Shown here in pieces: positions 23,318-30,782 of a stretch of 30,782 nucleotides of DNA. Source of the DNA: Planctomycetota bacterium (GTDB lineage: Bacteria; Planctomycetota; Phycisphaerae; UBA1845); the NCBI GenBank assembly GCA_024278775.1, contig JAJRSP010000212.1, positions 1 to 30,782 on the forward strand. The letters are read 5' to 3'. The notes below the pieces were generated by a model. That model ran no database searches. It saw only the letters and a program-made list of their open reading frames with translations, and was not told where the DNA came from. The position numbers and the translations under genes were made by a program. Within the stretch, counting starts at the first letter, position 1. Every line of letters begins with the position of its first letter.

Positions 23318-23995
23318 CTATTTGCGCGTGTAGTTGATTTCCATGCTCTTGAATTCCTTGCCGTCTTCGCCGGCTGAGTACCATTCCATCATGTGCTTGT
23401 CGTGGTTGATCACCTTGATGACTGTGCGGTACGCGACGTTCTTTCGGCCCGTCATCCAGTCGTCCATCTTGCCGGTGTACGTGAAGGTCGTGTGCGATGC
23501 GTCCACATCTCCCTCCATGAGCAGGATCATCGTACCCATGTTGTCGACCCACGTGCTCACGTACTTCTTTTTCATGTTGTCGTAGCCGCTGAGTCCCATG
23601 CCGGTGAATGGCATGCCGCCCATCCCCTCGCCGGATGTTTCGTCCATGAGGAATCGGCCGCCCATGACCCACGTCGATTTGGACTTGCCTTTGGATTCAA
23701 TCCACGGCGATTCCGCCGACATGCGAAACTTGATGACGTAGGTCCAGTCGCCCGCCATCGGATCGAGATAGGCGTGATTTACGCCGGGCATCATCAAAGC
23801 CATCGTCTCCGGCGACATATCAAATCCGCCGCCTTCGCCGTGGCCGTGATCATGATCTTTGCCCCCATGACCGTGGTCATGGTCGTGACCTTTGGCTTTT
23901 TGCGCGGACTTCTTGTCCTTCGCCGACGCAACGTCCAACGACAGCACCGTCATTCCCGCCAGAACAGCCAACCCCAAAACCAATCGTGTTTTCAT
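23318..23995 (-). CDS. DUF1579 family exported protein with His-rich linker
   Basis: A 225-residue protein. Residues 1-24 are a signal peptide ending ASA. Residues 36-55 form a His/Asp/Gly-rich stretch (GHDHDHGHGG repeated) that could bind metal ions. Residues 60-225 are a DUF1579 domain, with GDWTYVIKFRM, WVMGGRFLMDE, GYDNMKKKYVSTWVDNMGT and KEFKSMEINYTRK in the usual order. The family folds like a lipocalin-type barrel and its role is unknown; many members are exported. The start at 23995 has GGAGA upstream and gives a proper signal peptide; in-frame codons before it are non-coding in character. The gap of 281 bases to the nitroreductase gene shows no gene. A terminator follows the gene. 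Confidence 0.85.
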   Translation of the reverse strand: MKTRLVLGLAVLAGMTVLSLDVASAKDKKSAQKAKGHDHDHGHGGKDHDHGHGEGGGFDMSPETMALMMPGVNHAYLDPMAGDWTYVIKFRMSAESPWIESKGKSKSTWVMGGRFLMDETSGEGMGGMPFTGMGLSGYDNMKKKYVSTWVDNMGTMILLMEGDVDASHTTFTYTGKMDDWMTGRKNVAYRTVIKVINHDKHMMEWYSAGEDGKEFKSMEINYTRK

Positions 23996-24276
23996 CGCAA
24001 TATGTCTCCAAACGAACGACCTGATTACCAGCCTGTCGCGAAGCGCGCGAATGCACCCTCCACGCAAGCCACAATTACGATGCTGATCAGGAAGTTTCGC
24101 GAGGTGCGGCGGATGATTCCGGACCTTTAGAAAAAGCCCGTCGCAATCGCCGAAAGCACTCTGTCAGCCCAAGCAATCAGTTTAAGAATGCCCACTGTTG
24201 CATGCAACCGGATCGCGTCGGGAATTGTATGATTGTGTCAATTGAGCGTTTTCAATGTCCGTCGGCAAAGCGTGCG

Positions 24277-25041
24277 TCAGCCGTTTTGTTGGCTATTCAA
24301 CTCTTGCTTTACGACAAACGCGCCGATTTTTCGTCGCGCCGCGACGCCGGCTACGCGCTCGCACATGATCTTGCTCCAGCGTTGCTCGTCCGCGCGCATG
24401 CCCATCCCCTCGTAGAATGTCCCGAGGATGCCGTCATAGGCTGCGATCGAACGCGTCAGGTCCGCGTCGTCCCGGTACCGTTCATGGTGCCAGACCGCTT
24501 CGAGCGGCAGGCGGGGTTTCGGCTCGAACTTTTTCGCCGGCCAACCCAGACACATCCCTGAAAGGGCGAAGACGTGCTTCGGCAATCCGAGAAGATCAGC
24601 CACCTCGGGCGGGTTGTCGCGCATCGCACCGATCATGCAGATGCCCAGCCCGACCGACTCGGCTGCGACGGCTACGTTTTCCATGACGAGGGCGGTGTCC
24701 ACGACCGCCAGGATGAAAGACTCCGTCAGGTGCAGTGCATCGTTCGGTGCATCGTGCATGCGACAGCACAGGTCCAGCTTATGCACGTCCGCACAGAATG
24801 TGAGAAAGGCGGCGGACTCGTGGATGTGTCGCTGGTCCGCACACAGCTTGGCCAGCTTTGATTTCTGGTCCGGCACGGAGACGGAGATGACTGAGTAGCA
24901 TTGCATGTTGCTCGATGTCGACGCCCGCGTTCCGGCGTGGATCAGTGTTTCGAGCAGGTCGTGGCTTATCGTTTCTTCCGTGAAGCGCCGCGCCGAGGCA
25001 TGCGATTCCATTACGTCTATTGTTGATCGATGTTGCGTCAT
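24277..25041 (-). CDS. NfsA-type nitroreductase / flavin oxidoreductase
   Basis: A 254-residue FMN-dependent oxidoreductase of the nitroreductase superfamily, NfsA/FRP branch. SARRFTEETIS with a conserved STSSNMQ turn binds FMN phosphate. GLGICMIGAMRDNPPEV and the closing LSGMCLGWPAKKFEPKPRLP are typical of the NfsA branch, including the basic patch that contacts NADPH. It would reduce quinones, nitro compounds or flavins in the cytoplasm. The ATG at 25041 fits the family's N-terminal length. It lies 158 bases after the stop of the dihydroorotate-dehydrogenase-like gene on the same strand. A 13-base inverted repeat sits 56 bases before its start. The natural substrate is unknown. Confidence 0.88.
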   Translation of the reverse strand: MTQHRSTIDVMESHASARRFTEETISHDLLETLIHAGTRASTSSNMQCYSVISVSVPDQKSKLAKLCADQRHIHESAAFLTFCADVHKLDLCCRMHDAPNDALHLTESFILAVVDTALVMENVAVAAESVGLGICMIGAMRDNPPEVADLLGLPKHVFALSGMCLGWPAKKFEPKPRLPLEAVWHHERYRDDADLTRSIAAYDGILGTFYEGMGMRADEQRWSKIMCERVAGVAARRKIGAFVVKQELNSQQNG

Positions 25042-25096
25042 CCCGCTCGTTTCCGCCTTTGCTGTTGAAGATAATTTGACTTTGTTTCGACGGGGG

Positions 25097-25109
25097 CGTT
25101 GTTACAACG
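25097..25109. promoter_or_regulatory. Inverted repeat upstream of the nitroreductase gene
   Basis: CGTTGT and ACAACG flank a single T. The site lies in the 157-base gap before the nitroreductase start, near where its promoter should be. It may be an operator; it is short enough to occur by chance. Confidence 0.25.
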
Positions 25110-25198
25110 TCGTCGTACATGCGTCAACGATGCGCGCTGCGACGGCGGAGTCGCGCGGCGGCGGCATGAGTTTTGTGATCGCGCAGCCGAGTTGATCG

Positions 25199-26215
25199 CT
25201 ACGCGCTCCCCGGCGGCTGGTCTTGCGGCGACCACGTTTGCAGCATGTGCATGTAATTTGTTCGTTTGTACGCGTTCGGATCCGGGCAGTTTCGGATGTT
25301 CATGCTCCCGCGCATCTGCGAAAGGGATTCGTATTCCATCTCCGTCATCCACGCGACCATTTCTTGCCGGATGGCTTCCAGTCGCTCCAACCCGTTTTTC
25401 AGCAAGACCGAAACCAGTTGAACAACGTGGGCACCGCACATGATCGCTTTCACTGCGTCCTGAGCGTGATGTACGCCGCCGGTGATCGCCAACGATGTGT
25501 CGAGCTGCCCGGAGAAGATGGCCAACCACCGGAGTCTCAGCAGCAATTCTGATGAATCGGAAAGTTTCAAATGCGATCGAATCTCCAGTTCTTCCGTGTC
25601 GATGTCAGGCTCGAAGAAGCGATTGAACGCCACCAGCCCGCTCGCGCCCGCCACCACCAGCCCGCGTGCGAAGTTCACCGGCGATGTGTAGAACGGCGAC
25701 AGCTTCACCGCCAGGGGCAGCGACACAGCCTTTTTGATTTCCGAGACCATTTCGATGGAACGCTCCTCGATCACGGAACCGTTTTCGTTCCCGTCGAAGG
25801 CGACGTAGTAGAGGTTCATCTCGATTGCGTCCGCGCCGGCTTGCTCCACGCCTTTCGCGTATTTCAGCCAGCCGCCCGGCGTTGAGCCGTTCAACGACGC
25901 GATGACCGGGATTCCCAACGATTCTTTCACCCGCCGAACATGCTCAAGGTATTCATCCGGGCCTATTACGAAATCCTCAGGGTCGGGCAGGTAGGTCATG
26001 GCCTCACCGGACGAATCCGCATGACCCTCCGTCGATGCGTGCGTCGCCAGCGCTTCCTGCACGATCTGCTCCTCGAAGATCGAACGCATCACAATGGCCG
26101 CTGCCCCGGCATCCTCCACGCGCTTGGCTGAGTCGAGCGAGTCCGCCAGCGGCGACGCGCCGGCTACGAACGGATGCGGCAACGCGAGACCGAGATACTG
26201 ACACGACAAGTCCAT
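25199..26215 (-). CDS. Dihydroorotate dehydrogenase-like flavoprotein
   Basis: A 338-residue TIM-barrel protein related to class 1 dihydroorotate dehydrogenase. FVAGASPLADS at the N-terminus, VIASLNGS, KLSPFYTS and ITGGVHHAQDAVKAIMCGAHVVQLVS place FMN-binding strands in the family order. The segment that carries the catalytic Cys or Ser in class 1 (NLSCPN) reads NLYYV at residues 134-138, so the normal base is absent. No pyrimidine genes are nearby. It is probably one of the dihydroorotate-dehydrogenase-like proteins of unknown substrate rather than PyrD. The start at 26215 has GGAGG eight bases upstream and is preferred to 26239. It follows the amidohydrolase gene after 200 bases, with a possible TATACT -10 at 26294-26289. 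Confidence 0.82.
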   Translation of the reverse strand: MDLSCQYLGLALPHPFVAGASPLADSLDSAKRVEDAGAAAIVMRSIFEEQIVQEALATHASTEGHADSSGEAMTYLPDPEDFVIGPDEYLEHVRRVKESLGIPVIASLNGSTPGGWLKYAKGVEQAGADAIEMNLYYVAFDGNENGSVIEERSIEMVSEIKKAVSLPLAVKLSPFYTSPVNFARGLVVAGASGLVAFNRFFEPDIDTEELEIRSHLKLSDSSELLLRLRWLAIFSGQLDTSLAITGGVHHAQDAVKAIMCGAHVVQLVSVLLKNGLERLEAIRQEMVAWMTEMEYESLSQMRGSMNIRNCPDPNAYKRTNYMHMLQTWSPQDQPPGSA

Positions 26216-26415
26216 CGTCCGATCCTCCATTTCGATCAAGAACCTTCGTAACTCTCAAGCCTTGTACTATGCCTGTTCATCTCGTTCCAGTATACGGCAA
26301 ACGTTTTCCGCATTCCTACAACCAACTCATCGAAGTTGGCCCGTGGACGGTTATCGCGTCGGTTGCGGCTCTGTCTGCGAGGCGGGCCTTCCGTGGCGCT
26401 TAAGGCCGGAAATTC

Positions 26416-29400
26416 TTATTTGTAGTAAGACGGGCCTTTGAGGGTTGCGCGCGGCGGAAGTTCGGGGGTTGGGCGATTGTTGAACTTGTCGTAGGACTCC
26501 GTGTGCATGTTGGTCAGCTCAACCGGCACGCCGCGAATGAACATGTGCGATACGCGGCATATCGTCTGCGAGGGAGCGTGGGTTGTGACGATCAGGTCAG
26601 CCTGCTTGCCCGGTCCGATCGAACCCAGGCGGTCTGCCACGCCAAGAACGTTGGCCGCTCCGAGCGTGAGTGCGAAGACCGCTCGCTCGGGGGGTAGTCC
26701 GTGCGCGACGGCCATGCCCGCCTCGCTGCTCAGGTCGTATGCGTTCGAGGCGCTGCCGGTCGCGAAACACCACCGCACGCCGGCGCGGTCCAGAACGGCT
26801 GCACAGGCATAGATGGAATCCCACGCTTCGAATCGGCCTGACGGGTAACTCGTGACACGTTCGAGAATGACCGGGATGTCCTTTTCCGCCAACCGGTCCG
26901 CCAGTTTCCACGCCTGCGTGCCGCCGCGGATGATCGGTTTAAGATTGTGCTTTTCGGCGAATTCGATTGTGTCGAGGATGTGTTTGTATCCGCTGGCGGA
27001 AAATATCACCGGGCTCTCGCCACGTACAAACGGTCTCATTGCTTCAAGACGCAGATCGCGCGTCGGTGCAACAGTGGGATCGTCTCGGCCTGCGTCGACG
27101 GCGGCTGCGTACTGGCGCGCTCGTTCGAAAAATGCGTTAATTTCTCGCATTCTCTTTTCGTACTTTTCCGTTCGCTCCTTCTTGTCTTTCTTCCTCAGAT
27201 GTTCCGGCAGTGACGGCACAGACATGTGCAGCCCGACACTTTCTTCGATGAGCATCTCGTCGGCAGTCCAGCCGCCCAGGTTGATTAAGGCGGACTGCCC
27301 CGAAATCGTGCCGCCCGTCGGTCGGGCGAGTTGCGCAGTCACGCCAGCCGCTCGGGCGATACGAATGTGTGCGCTGTGCGGGTGAATGGCTGACAGTGTT
27401 TTTAGTTCCGGTGCGAACTCCGCAATGTCGAAATTGTCGCGCGAGGCGCGAAGGCTGCCGATTTCCGTCAAGCCCAACGTGCCCGACCCGTCAATCAAAC
27501 CAGGATAAACATGCAGGCCGCGCGCGTCGATCACGCCCGCTCCGGGTGGTACGGACACATTCGCGCCCACCGCCTCAATCGTGCCGTTGCGAATCACGAC
27601 CGTTCCGTTCGGGATCGCGTCGCCGCTGATCGGATGAACCGTTGCACCGGTGATGGCGTACAGCCGCTGTGTAGACTGTGGAATTGTTATGTCGAACGTC
27701 GGATTCCATTCCAGCGTGCCGGCCTCGAAATTAGCTTGCGCGTGTTCGTCCTGGAAATAGACTTCGCCTTCGATCAACGTCATAACACACTTGGCGTGAG
27801 CGTTGAGCGGATGGCCATTGAAGATAGCCAGGTCGCCATCTTTGTCTTTCTCGATACTCCCCAGACGATGATCGATACCCAACTGAATGGCTGGATTGAC
27901 CGTGATCAGCCGCAGTGCCGCGTTCTCATCTAAGTTCCCCCACTTGATGCACTTAGCCGCTTCTGTGTTCAGATATCGAATAGTGTTGGCAGAGTCCGAG
28001 TTGACCGAACAATTGATCCCCATCGCGGTCATCATAGCCACGTTGTGCGGCAGCGCTCCGTAGGCTTCGAGTTTGTAGGCCCAGGCATTGGCGAATGAGG
28101 ACGCGGATGCACCATGACGTCGGATTTCCGGAGCGATGCGGTAACCTTCCAGCACGTGCTGCAACACCGCGATACGAATGCCGAAGTCTTCAGCCGTGTG
28201 CATCATTCGAATAATCTCATCGCTGCGATAGCAATGCGCATGAACCCAAATGTCGCCCGCGAGAACGCTGGACAACGCTTCAAGCCTCTGGTCGCGTCGC
28301 GGAATCAATGTTTCCCGTCCGGCTGTTGCGTTGGCCCGGTATGTTTCCCATGTCCGGTCGTATTCCTCGGCAGCGACAAGCGCATCGCGCAGCACAGCCT
28401 CAACACCCATTCTGCTGTTCGGGAATCTTTTGCCGTGGGCGCTCGCTCTGTTGGATTGTTTGACATTTTCACCCAATGCCCACTTGATCGTTCGATGCGC
28501 GTCCTGGACGATCATCTCTTCGACGGGCCGCTTGTACTTCAGTTTGAATACGATGTTTTGCCCGCCGATCGGATTGGCTGACCCGTGCATTGCGTGCGTC
28601 GTCGTTGCCCCACCAGCCAATGCTCGAAACATGGACACGCTGTCATTGCGCACAACGTCCCCAACGCGCACTTCAGCCGTCACAGACAAAGCACTCTCGT
28701 TAACCCCGTCAATAGCCATATGCGAATGGCAGTCCACAATACCGGGCATGACGAACAACCCCGTCGCATCAATCACTGCGACACCATCTGGAGCAGAGAC
28801 ACTCCGGCCGATGGCTTTGATCTTCCCGCCTTCGATCAAGACCGATGCGTTTTGCATCGTCTCGCCGATGATCGGAATAATCGTAGCATTGCGAATCAGT
28901 ACATTGCCGCCGGTCTTCAGCTTCGGAACGCGGTCAGCGTCGATTTCGCATCGCCAAGTCGGGCCTTGGTCGTCCTGATCTGTCGATTCCGACGCATCGT
29001 CATCTTCCGAGTCTGCCTCTGCCTCCGGCGATTTCGCATCGTGGTTGTATTCATGTTTCTCGCCGTCAATCAACACATAGCGCAGTTTGCTCTCTATGTC
29101 CTGCACAGGCCCATTGAAAATCGCCAGATTCGCGACCTGCCCTGTTCTGATGTGCCCGATCTGGTTTTCCAATCCAAATAATTCTGCCGGAGCGCTGGTC
29201 AACGCCGCGATCGCAGCCGACACAGGCAAACCACGATCCACCACAAGCCGAAGATTCTTCAGAAACTCTTTCGGAGATTCGACATCGTGCGTGGCGAACG
29301 AAAACGCAACGCCCGCTTCATGCAGCCGAATACAATTCGCGACCTGCTCTTCCCAAAGACGGCGATGCTCCATGCGCAACTTGAGCGGCTCGAAGACTGG

Positions 29401-30492
29401 ATTTTCGTCATCCTCTTTTTCCGCTTCCTCTGATTCTTCATCCACGGGCGGTTCGTCACCGTTCGGCTCGTCGGTTTTCGCTTTCTTCTTCCCGCTGGCT
29501 GCCTTTGTCTTCTTGCCGTATTCGGGTTCCTCGTCGAAGTTGAGACTGACGATGACCGGCGTATGCGAACGCTTGAGCGCGTCGATGGCTTTGTACGCCT
29601 CCTTGCCCCCGCTGATCGTGATACGCAGATTGAATTCCTGTGCGAGCTTTATCGCCCGGCGAATTTCGTGATCGTCGTTGGCCTCGAAAATGATTGGCCT
29701 CGATCTTTCGAGCACGGGTTGCAAAGCAACCATCGCGGGATCGACCGGCGGACGCGACCCGTCGTGCGGGTTCCGCTCGAAGTGTTGCTGCTGCTCAATT
29801 GACCAGCGTGCATCCAGAAGCGTCTGCCGGAAAACCGCGAACACGCCAAGTACCGACCTGGGATAATTGCCCGGCTCCCATGTCTTGAACGATGAGTGTT
29901 GCGCTACATCGTCCACGAGAATTTTTCGTCGCAGCGGTGCATCGGAGAGATTGATGAGCGCACTCGTGCCGCCGAACACGCCCCCGCGTGGCGATATCAA
30001 ACCCGTCGTAAAGCCGAACGCCCGATACCCGTCCAACGCCGCGTCGTCAGCATTGAAATGATCAGCCGCCCGAAACTGCGGCTGGACACCGCGGCGATTA
30101 GCCGCCCGAGTCTGCGGCAGCGATCGTTGGCGCACATCCGGATTCTCGTCCTCCGTGCGCTGTCGCGCCTCCTCCGTCCGCTTTGTCTCCGCAATGCCCA
30201 GGTACGAGTGAGCCGATACGAATCCCGGATACGCGAACATCCCGTTCGCATCGATGGCCTCAGCCTGTGGCGGAAGCGTGACGTCCGCGCCCACGTCAAC
30301 GATTCGGCCGTCGCGCACAACGATCGTCGCGTTTTCCAGCGTCGTGCCGTCGGCCTGAATCACGGTAACAGACTGAATGGCGATCGGAAACGAGTTGCGT
30401 GAATCGCCCCGCGTCGCTTCGGCGAGCGAGAAACTCAAAACGCATGCCAGGACGCAGCTCGCCATCCACGCCGGTAAGCGCAAGTCAGACAT
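26416..30492 (-). CDS. Exported triple amidohydrolase-module protein
   Basis: A 1358-residue protein with three amidohydrolase-type modules. Residues 1-28 form a signal peptide. Module 1 (about 35-500) has FVSAHSY with H95 and Y97 where HxH is expected, and contains a long Lys/Glu-rich insert. Module 2 (about 545-965) has VDCHSH with H589 and H591, HAHCYR, LQHVLEG and NSDSAN, so its metal site looks complete. Module 3 (about 970-1330) has LIDGSGT with S1003 and T1005 in place of the histidines. Each begins with the family's beta sandwich strands (IVVRDGRIVDVGA, VLIEGGKIKAIG, VVIRNGTIEAVG). Imidazolonepropionase- or dipeptidase-like hydrolysis of cyclic amides in the periplasm is the likely activity of module 2. 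The start at 30492 has GAGGA eight bases upstream, unlike the one at 30534. Confidence 0.85.
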   Translation of the reverse strand: MSDLRLPAWMASCVLACVLSFSLAEATRGDSRNSFPIAIQSVTVIQADGTTLENATIVVRDGRIVDVGADVTLPPQAEAIDANGMFAYPGFVSAHSYLGIAETKRTEEARQRTEDENPDVRQRSLPQTRAANRRGVQPQFRAADHFNADDAALDGYRAFGFTTGLISPRGGVFGGTSALINLSDAPLRRKILVDDVAQHSSFKTWEPGNYPRSVLGVFAVFRQTLLDARWSIEQQQHFERNPHDGSRPPVDPAMVALQPVLERSRPIIFEANDDHEIRRAIKLAQEFNLRITISGGKEAYKAIDALKRSHTPVIVSLNFDEEPEYGKKTKAASGKKKAKTDEPNGDEPPVDEESEEAEKEDDENPVFEPLKLRMEHRRLWEEQVANCIRLHEAGVAFSFATHDVESPKEFLKNLRLVVDRGLPVSAAIAALTSAPAELFGLENQIGHIRTGQVANLAIFNGPVQDIESKLRYVLIDGEKHEYNHDAKSPEAEADSEDDDASESTDQDDQGPTWRCEIDADRVPKLKTGGNVLIRNATIIPIIGETMQNASVLIEGGKIKAIGRSVSAPDGVAVIDATGLFVMPGIVDCHSHMAIDGVNESALSVTAEVRVGDVVRNDSVSMFRALAGGATTTHAMHGSANPIGGQNIVFKLKYKRPVEEMIVQDAHRTIKWALGENVKQSNRASAHGKRFPNSRMGVEAVLRDALVAAEEYDRTWETYRANATAGRETLIPRRDQRLEALSSVLAGDIWVHAHCYRSDEIIRMMHTAEDFGIRIAVLQHVLEGYRIAPEIRRHGASASSFANAWAYKLEAYGALPHNVAMMTAMGINCSVNSDSANTIRYLNTEAAKCIKWGNLDENAALRLITVNPAIQLGIDHRLGSIEKDKDGDLAIFNGHPLNAHAKCVMTLIEGEVYFQDEHAQANFEAGTLEWNPTFDITIPQSTQRLYAITGATVHPISGDAIPNGTVVIRNGTIEAVGANVSVPPGAGVIDARGLHVYPGLIDGSGTLGLTEIGSLRASRDNFDIAEFAPELKTLSAIHPHSAHIRIARAAGVTAQLARPTGGTISGQSALINLGGWTADEMLIEESVGLHMSVPSLPEHLRKKDKKERTEKYEKRMREINAFFERARQYAAAVDAGRDDPTVAPTRDLRLEAMRPFVRGESPVIFSASGYKHILDTIEFAEKHNLKPIIRGGTQAWKLADRLAEKDIPVILERVTSYPSGRFEAWDSIYACAAVLDRAGVRWCFATGSASNAYDLSSEAGMAVAHGLPPERAVFALTLGAANVLGVADRLGSIGPGKQADLIVTTHAPSQTICRVSHMFIRGVPVELTNMHTESYDKFNNRPTPELPPRATLKGPSYYK

Positions 30493-30694
30493 ATGAAAAT
30501 CCTCACGATCAGGGAGCAAGAGTTCGCAAACCACACGCCGCGTCCAAACGGCTCATCTCATAGGCGTCGGGCGCTGGGTTCGGTGATGTTGCGGTCACTA
30601 CTATTCCATCGCACAGAGACGCCGTTATGATGCTCCATTACTCTAGGCCCAAGACCAGCGTAGTTTGATCGCTTTTGTCCAAAAAAATACTCGA

Positions 30695-30763
30695 AATGCC
30701 TTCGGTTATGCGGTAAAAGTACGGTGTCAACGTCATGGCACTTTTACGCAAGGAGGCATTTCA
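30695..30763. repeat. Imperfect inverted repeat before the right-edge gene
   Basis: GAAATGCCT..GTAAAAGT (30695-30720) is mirrored by ACTTTTAC..AGGCATTTC (30739-30763), with 16 perfectly mirrored end positions and a short mismatched middle. The right arm contains the ribosome site of the gene at 30765. It may be the terminal repeat of an insertion sequence or an autoregulatory leader hairpin. Confidence 0.45.
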
Positions 30764-30764
30764 A

Positions 30765-30782
30765 GTGAACGCCAACATACGC
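30765..30782 (+). CDS. N-terminal fragment of a gene entering the right edge
   Basis: GTG at 30765 has AAGGAGG eight bases upstream, the best ribosome site in the window. The six visible codons read MNANIR. I recall IS1380-type planctomycete transposases with similar starts, but six residues cannot decide it. The inverted repeat just before it would agree with an insertion sequence. Confidence 0.4.

Noticed and set aside
23393..24130. 245-codon open frame on the plus strand
   Set aside because: Antisense to the DUF1579 gene; its composition reflects the His/Asp codons of that gene read backwards.
1..30782. CRISPR arrays, tRNA and rRNA genes
   Set aside because: No regularly spaced short repeats and no cloverleaf or rRNA-like sequence were seen on reading both strands; a covariance search was not possible.

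Overview
The window is most likely from a planctomycete, probably a Phycisphaerae-like lineage. This is inferred from gene content, since no search was possible. The signs are an ECF sigma factor overlapping a receptor-like Ser/Thr kinase with TPR repeats, a secreted beta-helix protein with a C-terminal dockerin-like tail, a prepilin-like protein, several membrane proteins with zinc-ribbon ends, and REP/RAYT mobile remnants. The kdsA start at the left edge points to a Gram-negative type envelope. The DNA is GC-rich.

Region 1 (1-9840) is a lipid operon. Downstream of a good sigma70-like promoter lie five tightly coupled genes: a 1437-residue enzyme (acyl reductase, AMP ligase, carrier protein, PlsC acyltransferase), a HAD-IB phosphatase, a zinc alcohol dehydrogenase, a LarA/DUF2088 protein and a diacylglycerol-kinase-type lipid kinase. 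A sixth small unknown gene follows. The first four genes overlap by 4-8 bases. The large enzyme resembles, from memory, ElbD of myxobacterial ether-lipid synthesis. The operon probably activates an acyl chain, reduces it and mounts it on a glycerol-type backbone that is then dephosphorylated, oxidised or reduced, and phosphorylated. This is the strongest candidate for an under-described system here.

Region 2 (9841-14947) holds a minus-strand pair (prepilin-like protein and zinc-ribbon membrane protein), then about 2.2 kb of mobile-element debris. The debris includes REP palindromes, a REP doublet, an internally deleted RAYT transposase, a second RAYT start fragment and two diverged copies of a 280-400 bp repeat, all around one small membrane-protein gene. 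A HAD hydrolase follows.

Region 3 (14948-19323) has the kinase/sigma pair on the minus strand and an 898-base gene-free interval. That interval carries a 16-base palindrome, a strong plus-strand terminator with no visible gene before it, and a 27-bp stem whose four wobble pairs all suit plus-strand RNA.

Region 4 (19324-30782) contains the secreted cohesin-like/HYR/beta-helix/dockerin-like protein, a zinc-ribbon membrane protein, a lipoprotein, a DUF1579 protein, an NfsA-type nitroreductase, a dihydroorotate-dehydrogenase-like protein without the usual catalytic residue, and a 1358-residue exported protein with three tandem amidohydrolase modules of which only the middle one keeps its metal site. 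The right edge seems to enter another gene, perhaps an insertion sequence.
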